The notes below the pieces were generated by a model, which searched no databases, was not told where the DNA came from, and worked only from the letters and a program-made list of their open reading frames with translations. A stretch of DNA of 64,000 nt from Rhodoplanes sp. GTDB taxonomy: Bacteria; Pseudomonadota; Alphaproteobacteria; Rhizobiales; Xanthobacteraceae. Positions 58,208-64,000 of this stretch are shown here, one piece after another. Both the position numbers and the translations under genes were made by a program. Position 1 is the first letter of the stretch; each line of letters starts with the position of its first letter. The stretch covers positions 29,312-93,311 of the forward strand of contig NZ_JACAAX010000023.1 of NCBI RefSeq assembly GCF_013377085.1, in the 5' to 3' direction.

Positions 58208-59326
58208 ATGGCCTTCGAGACCGCCCCGCATGAGGGGATTTCGGAATCGGCAGCGCCGCATGCGGCGCCGCTGGCGGTGCCCGTTTCGACGGCGCGGGCC
58301 ACCGCCCCGCAGGCCACCGCACCGCTGGTCGACCCGTTCGCGCGTGCCATCACGTATCTGCGCGTCTCGGTGACGGACCGCTGCGACCTGCGCTGCGTCT
58401 ACTGCATGTCCGAGCACATGACGTTCCTGCCCAAGGCCGACATCCTCAGCCTGGAGGAGCTCGACCGGCTGTGCTCGGCGTTCATCTCGCGCGGCGTGCG
58501 CAAGCTGCGCATCACGGGCGGCGAGCCTTTGGTGCGGCGCGACATCATGCGGCTGTTCCGCTCGCTGGCGCGCCATGTCGGCGCCGGCGTGGGCTCCGGC
58601 GCGCTGGACGAGCTGACCGTCACCACCAACGGCTCGCAACTGGAAAAATTCGCCGCCGAGCTCGCCGACTGCGGCGTGCGCCGCCTCAACGTCTCGCTCG
58701 ACACGCTCGATCCGGACAAATTCCGCGACATCACCCGCTGGGGCGATCTCGACCAGGTGAAGGCCGGCATCGCGGCCGCGCAGCGCGCCGGCCTCGCCGT
58801 CAAGATCAACGCGGTCGCCTTGAAGGGCGTCAACGAGGACGAGCTCGGCGAACTCCTCGCCTGGGCGCATGGCGAAGGCATGGACCTCACCATCATCGAG
58901 GTGATGCCGCTCGGCGACATCGGCGAGAACCGGCTCGACCAGTATCTGCCGCTCTCGATGGTGCGGGCGAAGCTCGCCGAACGCTTCACCCTGACCGACA
59001 CCGACTACCGCACCGGCGGCCCGGCCCGCTACGTGCAGGTGGCCGAGACGGGCGGCCGGCTCGGCTTCATCACGCCGCTGACCCACAATTTCTGCGAATC
59101 CTGCAACCGGGTGCGGATCACCTGCACCGGCACCCTGTTCATGTGCCTGGGCCAGGAGGACGCCGCGGATCTGCGCGCCGCGCTGCGGGCCTCGACCGAC
59201 GACGTCCTCCTGCACACGGCCCTCGACGAGGCGATCTCCCGCAAGCCCAAGGGGCACGATTTCGTCATCGACCGCCGCCGCAAGCGCCCGGCCCTCGCCC
59301 GCCACATGAGCGTGACGGGGGGGTGA
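58208..59326 (+). CDS. moaA: GTP 3',8-cyclase MoaA (molybdenum cofactor biosynthesis)
   Basis: A 372-residue radical SAM enzyme for the first step of molybdopterin synthesis. The first cluster motif is [14 protein letters not shown], the second [19 protein letters not shown], and [10 protein letters not shown] lies between. The C-terminal SVTGG ends in the required Gly-Gly. The first 45 residues are an Ala/Thr-rich extension absent from short MoaA forms; ATG 58208 has GAGGAG nine bases upstream. No other moa genes are adjacent. It fits the molybdoenzymes and modBC in the window. Confidence 0.95.
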   Translation: MAFETAPHEGISESAAPHAAPLAVPVSTARATAPQATAPLVDPFARAITYLRVSVTDRCDLRCVYCMSEHMTFLPKADILSLEELDRLCSAFISRGVRKLRITGGEPLVRRDIMRLFRSLARHVGAGVGSGALDELTVTTNGSQLEKFAAELADCGVRRLNVSLDTLDPDKFRDITRWGDLDQVKAGIAAAQRAGLAVKINAVALKGVNEDELGELLAWAHGEGMDLTIIEVMPLGDIGENRLDQYLPLSMVRAKLAERFTLTDTDYRTGGPARYVQVAETGGRLGFITPLTHNFCESCNRVRITCTGTLFMCLGQEDAADLRAALRASTDDVLLHTALDEAISRKPKGHDFVIDRRRKRPALARHMSVTGG

Positions 59327-59336
59327 CCTCTACCGT

Positions 59337-59440
59337 GTCATTCCGGGACGCGCCTTTGCGCGCGGACCCGGAATCCAACCATGGGCACTGAATTGGTCGC
59401 TGGATTCCGGGTTCGCGGCTTCGCCGCGCCCCGGAATGAC
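59337..59440. repeat. Repeat family B copy 5
   Basis: A 104-bp palindrome from GTCATTCCGGGACGCG to CGCCCCGGAATGAC, with CCCGGAATCCA and TGGATTCCGGG boxes, 10 bases after the moaA stop. Confidence 0.75.
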
Positions 59441-59613
59441 GCCGTGATCCCGGTCGGCCGCATGGCCCGGCCGGAAAACTCGGGATTGACGCCGCGGTTT
59501 GATCCGCCCTATGCGATGGACCATCGTCTGGCTGCCATCCGTGCATGTCCGGACCGTGGAACCGTGGAGCGCGCCGCCTCGCGACGCTGCGACCCCGTCG
59601 CGCAGGTGATCAC

Positions 59614-60321
59614 GTGAAGGCTCTTCTCGGCCTCTGCCGCCTCGTCGATACCGTCAACGCCCGCCTCGGGCGAAGCCTGAGCTGGCTGATCCTGGTGGCC
59701 GTCCTGGTATCCGCCATCAACGCCATCATCCGCAAAAGCTTCGGCATGTCGGCCAATGCCTGGCTCGAGCTGCAATGGGTGCTGTTCGGCGCCGTCTTCC
59801 TGATGTGCTCGCCCTGGACGTTGCTCGACAACGAGCACATCCGCATCGACATCGTGAACACGCGCTTCAAGCCGCGCACCCGCGACATCATCGAGCTGGT
59901 CGGCCATACGCTGTTCCTGCTGCCCCTGTGCGTCGTGATGATCGTGACGAGCTGGCCGTTCTTCCTGAGGGCCGCACCGAGCTTCAGCCAGGTCGGCGCC
60001 GTGCTGGACGCATTCCCGGCCGTCTTCGCCGACGCGCCGCTGCGCTGGCTGCCCAACATGATCGCGTGGTGGAAGCAGCTCATCGGCCTCGGCGAGCAGT
60101 CGTTCAACGCCGGCGGCCTGCCACAGTGGCCGGCGAAGCTCCTGGTGTTCGCCGGCTTCGCCATGCTGTTCCTCCAGGGCCTGTCGGAGCTGGTCAAGCG
60201 CATCGCCGTTATGATGGGCCGCATTCCCGACCCGCATGCCGGGCCTGGCGGCCATTTGTCCTCCTTCGAGGCGGACGCCGAAAACCTGGCGGGCACGCCC
60301 GACCCGGCCGAACGACGTTGA
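59614..60321 (+). CDS. dctQ: TRAP transporter small permease DctQ
   Basis: A 235-residue protein starting at GTG 59614 after AGGTGAT. Four hydrophobic helices include LSWLILVAVLVSAINAI and LELQWVLFGAVFLMCSPWTL, which carries the conserved DctQ motif, with NEHIRIDIV just after. The unusually long loop near residues 125-165 is seen in the larger TRAP small-subunit subgroup. dctM starts 16 bases after its stop. With DctP it would import a dicarboxylate or keto acid using a sodium gradient. Confidence 0.9.
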   Translation: MKALLGLCRLVDTVNARLGRSLSWLILVAVLVSAINAIIRKSFGMSANAWLELQWVLFGAVFLMCSPWTLLDNEHIRIDIVNTRFKPRTRDIIELVGHTLFLLPLCVVMIVTSWPFFLRAAPSFSQVGAVLDAFPAVFADAPLRWLPNMIAWWKQLIGLGEQSFNAGGLPQWPAKLLVFAGFAMLFLQGLSELVKRIAVMMGRIPDPHAGPGGHLSSFEADAENLAGTPDPAERR

Positions 60322-60337
60322 GGGCCGGACCCGCATC

Positions 60338-62041
60338 ATGACCGCGTTCCTCATCCAAAACATGGCGCCGATCATGTTCGCGGCGCTGGTGGTCTTCCTG
60401 CTGCTCGGCTACCCGGTCGCCTTCTCGCTCGCCGCCAACGGCCTGCTGTTCGGCCTGCTCGGCATCGAGCTCGGCCTGTTCCGCCCCGACTTCCTTCAGG
60501 CCCTGCCCGAGCGCGTGTTCGGCGTGATGAGCAACGAGACCCTGCTGGCGGTCCCGTTCTTCACCTTCATGGGCCTGATCCTCGAACGCTCCGGCATGGC
60601 CGAGGATCTGCTCGACACCATCGGGCAACTGTTCGGCCGCATCCGCGGCGGACTGGGCTATGCCGTGGTGTTCGTCGGCGCGCTCTTGGCCGCCACCACG
60701 GGTGTGGTCGCCGCCTCGGTGATCTCGATGGGGCTGATCTCGCTCCCCATCATGCTGCGCTACGGCTACGACCGCCGCGTCGCCTCCGGCGTCATCGCAG
60801 CCTCCGGCACGCTCGCCCAGATCATCCCGCCCTCGCTGGTGCTGATCATCATGGCCGACCAGCTCGGTCGTTCGGTCGGCGACATGTACGAGGGCGCCTT
60901 CCTGCCCGGCCTGATGCTGGCCGGGCTCTATGCCGGCTACATCTTCGTGGTGTCGATGGTCTCCCCGAAGGCGACCCCGGGCCTGCCGCCGGAGGCGATC
61001 GGCTTCCGCGAGGAGAACGGCCGGCGCGGCATGACCTCGCTCGCGGTGCTGACGGTGTTGAGCGGCCTCGTCGGCTGGGTGGTGATGAGCGGCCGTCTGA
61101 GCACGGCGCTGGAGCCGTTCGCCCCCGGACTCGCCGCCGCACTGGCGCCGCCGACGATGAACGGGGCGGACTTCGTCGTCCTCACCATGTTCGTCGCCAT
61201 CCTGTTCGCGTTCGTGGTGGCGATCGCCAACAGGATCGCCGTTCGGACGCTCGGGATCGGCGTGCTGTCGAAGATCTGCCAGCAGGTGGTCTTCGTGATG
61301 GTGCCGCCCCTGTTCCTGATCTTCCTGGTGCTCGGCACCATCTTCATCGGGCTGGCCACCCCGACCGAGGGCGGCGCCATGGGGGCGCTCGGCGCCGTGG
61401 TGCTGGCGATCGTCAAGCGCCGCCTCGACCTCGGCCTGCTCCGCCAGGCGACCTATGCGACCGCCAAGCTGTCGGCCTTCGCGGTGTTCATCCTGATCGG
61501 CGCCCGGGTGTTCTCGCTGACCTTCTACGGCGTCAACGGCCATCTCTGGGTCGAGCACCTGCTCACCTCGCTGCCCGGCGGGCAGATCGGCTTCCTGATA
61601 TTCGTCAACCTGTTCGTCTTCGTGCTGGCGTTCTTCCTCGATTATTTCGAGCTCGCCTTCATCATCATCCCGCTGATCGGGCCGGTGGCCGAAAAGCTCG
61701 GCATCGATCTCATCTGGTTCGGCGTGATGCTCGGGGTCAACATGCAGACCTCGTTCATGCATCCCCCGTTCGGCTTCGCGCTGTTCTTCCTGCGATCGGT
61801 GGCTCCCAAGGAGCCCTATCACGACCGCCTCACCGGCAAGCTGACGGCCCCGATCTCCACCGCCCAGATCTATTGGGGTGCGATCCCCTTCGTGATCATC
61901 CAGCTCATCGGCGTCGCGCTGGTGATCATCTTTCCGCAGCTCGTCATGCACTACAAGGGCACGGCCACGACGGTCGACCCGAGCAAGATCGAGCTGCAGA
62001 TGGCGCCGCCCGACACGCCGCCCGCGCTCGATCTGCGGTGA
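60338..62041 (+). CDS. dctM: TRAP transporter large permease DctM
   Basis: A 567-residue permease of the large DctM subgroup with about 13 helices and a long central region. Landmarks are FLLLGYPVAFSLAANGLLFG, LLAVPFFTFMGLILERSG, GALLAATTGVVAASVISMG, ASGTLAQIIPPSLVLIIMAD and GLATPTEGGAMGALG. NMQTSFMHPPFGFALFFLR near residue 470 is typical of the mannitol/chloroaromatic-type TRAP subgroup. The gene is convergent with dctP, unusual for a TRAP system but seen in this subgroup. Confidence 0.94.
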   Translation: MTAFLIQNMAPIMFAALVVFLLLGYPVAFSLAANGLLFGLLGIELGLFRPDFLQALPERVFGVMSNETLLAVPFFTFMGLILERSGMAEDLLDTIGQLFGRIRGGLGYAVVFVGALLAATTGVVAASVISMGLISLPIMLRYGYDRRVASGVIAASGTLAQIIPPSLVLIIMADQLGRSVGDMYEGAFLPGLMLAGLYAGYIFVVSMVSPKATPGLPPEAIGFREENGRRGMTSLAVLTVLSGLVGWVVMSGRLSTALEPFAPGLAAALAPPTMNGADFVVLTMFVAILFAFVVAIANRIAVRTLGIGVLSKICQQVVFVMVPPLFLIFLVLGTIFIGLATPTEGGAMGALGAVVLAIVKRRLDLGLLRQATYATAKLSAFAVFILIGARVFSLTFYGVNGHLWVEHLLTSLPGGQIGFLIFVNLFVFVLAFFLDYFELAFIIIPLIGPVAEKLGIDLIWFGVMLGVNMQTSFMHPPFGFALFFLRSVAPKEPYHDRLTGKLTAPISTAQIYWGAIPFVIIQLIGVALVIIFPQLVMHYKGTATTVDPSKIELQMAPPDTPPALDLR

Positions 62042-62115
62042 GGCTCGGAGCCTCCACGGCTCAGCCTCGATTGAAGCCTGATACCGGCGCCATCGTCACC
62101 TCTCCCCGCGTGCGG

Positions 62116-62319
62116 GCTACGGGAAGCACAGATCTCGTTTTGTCGAGACCATCCGGTGTTACGGCAAAGCGCGCACCTTCCCCACCGTCGTCATCGCCGG
62201 GCTTGACCCGGCGATCCATCATCCTGCGACCAAAGCGTTTTTGCGAAACGTGATGGATGCGCGGGTCGAGCCCGCGCATGACGCTTTCATGCATGGCGAG
62301 CCTTGTGTGCATCCCGTGG
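62116..62319. mobile_element. Repeat family A copy 2 (inverted relative to copy 1)
   Basis: A 204-bp element closely matching 1561-1765 read on the other strand. Its ends are imperfect inverted repeats (GCTACGGGAAGCACA and the complement of GCCACGGGATGCACA). It is further enclosed by a perfect 14-bp inverted repeat, TCTCCCCGCGTGCG at 62101-62114 and its complement at 62320-62333. No direct target duplication is clear here. It occupies most of the 397-base gap 62042-62438, which otherwise holds the terminator at 62364. Confidence 0.75.
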
Positions 62320-62363
62320 CGCACGCGGGGAGAAGGGGCGCCCGCAGCCCTGCCCCATAAGAA

Positions 62364-62390
62364 AAGCCCCGGAGCAGCGCTCCGGGGCTT
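62364..62390. terminator. Terminator between convergent dctM and dctP
   Basis: AAGCCCCGGAGC (62364-62375), AGC loop, GCTCCGGGGCTT (62379-62390): a perfect 12-bp stem. On the minus strand it is followed by TTCTT, so it serves dctP best and may be bidirectional. Confidence 0.85.
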
Positions 62391-62438
62391 CCTGTATCCA
62401 CACCGTCTCACCCGCCCCCGAAGGCGCGCGGTGACCCC

Positions 62439-63527
62439 TCAGCCGCGGGTGCGGCTGCGGATCATGTAGGTGTCGTAGTTGTATTCGGCGACCTGCCACC
62501 AGAAATACTCGTCGTTGCGGAAGGCCTGCATGTCGTCGATCATCGTCTTGAACGCCGCGTTCTTGGCCGAGATCTCCGCCCACAGCTCGTTGGTGGCCTT
62601 CAGGCAGGCGTCGAGAATGTCGTTGGAGAACGGGCGGAGCTGCCCGCCCTGGGACAGGATCTTGCGCAGACCCTGCGGGTTCAGGGCGTCGTAGCGGGTG
62701 ATCATGTAGTTGGTCGCGGCGTGGCCGGCGTTGAGCAGGATCGCCTGATAGGACTTCGGCAGCTCGTTCCACTTGTCGAGATTGACGTAGCCGTGGACCA
62801 TCGGGCCGCCTTCCCAGAAGCCCGGGTAGTAGTAATACGGCGCCACCTTCACCAGGCCGAGCTTCTCGTCGTCGTAGGGGCCGACCCACTCGGCGGCGTC
62901 GATCGTGCCCTTCTCCAGCGCCGGATAGACGTCGGCACCGGCGAGTTGCTGCGGCACCACGCCGACCTTCTGCAGCACCTGGCCGGCGATGCCGCCGATG
63001 CGCATCTTGAGGCCCTGCAGGTCTCCGGGCGTCTTGATCTCCTTGCGGAAGAAACCGCCCATCTGCGCCCCGGTGTTGCCGACCGGGAAGCCGAAGATGT
63101 TGTACTTCTTGTAGAACTCGTTGAACTTCTCGTTGCCGCCGTTCTGGAACAGCCAAGCCGCCTGCTGGCGGGCATTGAGGCCGAACGGCACCGCCGCAGC
63201 GATCGCGAAGGTCGGGTCCTTGCCCACGTAATAGTAGGACACCGAGTGGCACATCTCGACCGTGCCACCCGAGGTGGCGTCGAGCGCCTGCAGGCCGGGG
63301 ACGATCTCGCCCGCCGCGAAATGCTGGATCTGGAAGCGGCCGTCGGTCATCTCGGCGACCTGCTTCACCAGCATCTCACCCGCCCCGTACAGGGTGTCGA
63401 GCGACTTCGGGAAGCTCGAGGCCATGCGCCACTTGATCTCGGGCGACGACTGGGCGACGGCCGGCATGGCGACGGCGCTGGCGGCGGTGCCGGCGGCGAG
63501 CGCGCCGAGGAACTGACGTCTCTTCAT
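62439..63527 (-). CDS. dctP: TRAP transporter solute-binding protein DctP, Tat-exported
   Basis: A 362-residue periplasmic binding protein. The Tat-type signal is MKRRQFLGALAAGTAASAVA, with twin Arg at 3-4 and cleavage after AVAQ. Mature-part landmarks are IKWRMASSFPKSLDTLYGAG, LQGLKMRIGGIAGQVLQKVG, ADVYPALEKGTIDAAEWVGP with the ligand-binding region, and YYYYPGFWEGGPMVHGYVN. This is the TakP-like subgroup, which binds keto acids with a metal ion in some members. AGGAAG lies upstream of the ATG. The membrane subunits are convergent at 59614-62041. Confidence 0.93.
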   Translation of the reverse strand: MKRRQFLGALAAGTAASAVAMPAVAQSSPEIKWRMASSFPKSLDTLYGAGEMLVKQVAEMTDGRFQIQHFAAGEIVPGLQALDATSGGTVEMCHSVSYYYVGKDPTFAIAAAVPFGLNARQQAAWLFQNGGNEKFNEFYKKYNIFGFPVGNTGAQMGGFFRKEIKTPGDLQGLKMRIGGIAGQVLQKVGVVPQQLAGADVYPALEKGTIDAAEWVGPYDDEKLGLVKVAPYYYYPGFWEGGPMVHGYVNLDKWNELPKSYQAILLNAGHAATNYMITRYDALNPQGLRKILSQGGQLRPFSNDILDACLKATNELWAEISAKNAAFKTMIDDMQAFRNDEYFWWQVAEYNYDTYMIRSRTRG

Positions 63528-63698
63528 CCTGGGGCTTCCTCTCTGAACCGTGACGGTGAGGCAGTCGGCGGCTTGAAATGAAGGCCGCACGTGACGATTG
63601 GGTTTGGCTCTAGCACAGCCGGGGCGCCGCGCAAGCGCGCGATGGCGAGACCGCCCGCCACCGGGTCGCAGACGCGCCCTGCCCCGACCTCAGCCCAT

Positions 63699-63734
63699 AA
63701 AAAAGCGGCCCGAGCGGCAAAGCGCCCGGGCCGC
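63699..63734 (-). terminator. Rho-independent terminator of the thiolase gene
   Basis: On the minus strand a GCGGCCCG/CGGGCCGC stem (63727-63734 and 63705-63712) is followed by six T residues (63704-63699), 54 bases after the thiolase stop. Confidence 0.8.
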
Positions 63735-63788
63735 AAGGTCGGGCCCCTCGGGGCCCGGTCGGGCTCGATAGGCCCGCTCGACGCGCCG

Positions 63789-64000
<212 letters not shown>

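Noticed and set aside
60209..61951. 580-codon minus-strand open frame opposite dctM
   Set aside because: It is highly charged antisense sequence; dctM is certain on the plus strand.

Overview
The window is GC-rich, densely coding DNA from an alphaproteobacterium, most likely of the order Hyphomicrobiales (Bradyrhizobium/Rhodoplanes/Xanthobacteraceae-like). The clues are the hpn hopanoid genes, several Bug-type tricarboxylate-transport proteins, a heptose-LPS gene set and three families of intergenic palindromic repeats of the kind common in that order. The species cannot be named from the sequence. No tRNA, rRNA, CRISPR array, phage or transposase gene was recognised. The first and last genes are cut by the window edges.

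Layout. 1-9.5 kb: the 5' part of a molybdenum hydroxylase large-subunit gene, a small Gly-rich secreted protein, an RND efflux pump (MFP plus permease) divergent from an HtrA-like protease, a muconolactone-isomerase/SnoaL fusion and an ankyrin protein. 9.5-13.5 kb: MurJ and an aminotransferase/oxidoreductase pair that probably makes a 3-amino sugar nucleotide (GnnB/GnnA-like). 13.6-23.5 kb: an amino-acid/imino-acid catabolic neighbourhood (DadA, Bug protein, SDR, DapA-like lyase, BisC-like molybdoenzyme, Asp/Glu-type racemase, Lrp regulator, exported RidA) and a YeiH transporter. 23.7-31 kb: modBC, a Tyr/Gly-rich secreted protein and a tcuA/Bug pair divergent from a GntR regulator with a clear operator.

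31.4-44.5 kb is a cell-envelope block. A HAD-UbiA fusion, a GT-C-like membrane protein, DprE2-like and DprE1-like epimerase subunits and a flippase-like protein look like a route for making and using polyprenyl-phosphate D-arabinose. They adjoin the heptose genes gmhA, hldE, hldD and waaF and a GDP-mannose enzyme (manC). 45-49.6 kb: an Ldh-family dehydrogenase and a complete tctCBA uptake system ending in a good terminator. 49.6-55.4 kb: hopanoid head-group genes hpnA and hpnL-I-J-K. 55.4-64 kb: an outer-membrane MipA-like protein, an L,D-transpeptidase, a DUF971 protein, moaA, a TRAP transporter (dctQM convergent with dctP) and the 3' end of a thiolase gene.

Three interspersed repeat families sit only between genes: A, a roughly 205-bp MITE-like element with 15-bp terminal inverted repeats (two copies); B, palindromes bounded by GTCATTCCGG (five copies); and C, palindromes bounded by ACCTCCCCCTGGAG (four copies). 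The finding most worth following is the polyprenyl-phosphoarabinose-type cluster at 31.4-37.9 kb.
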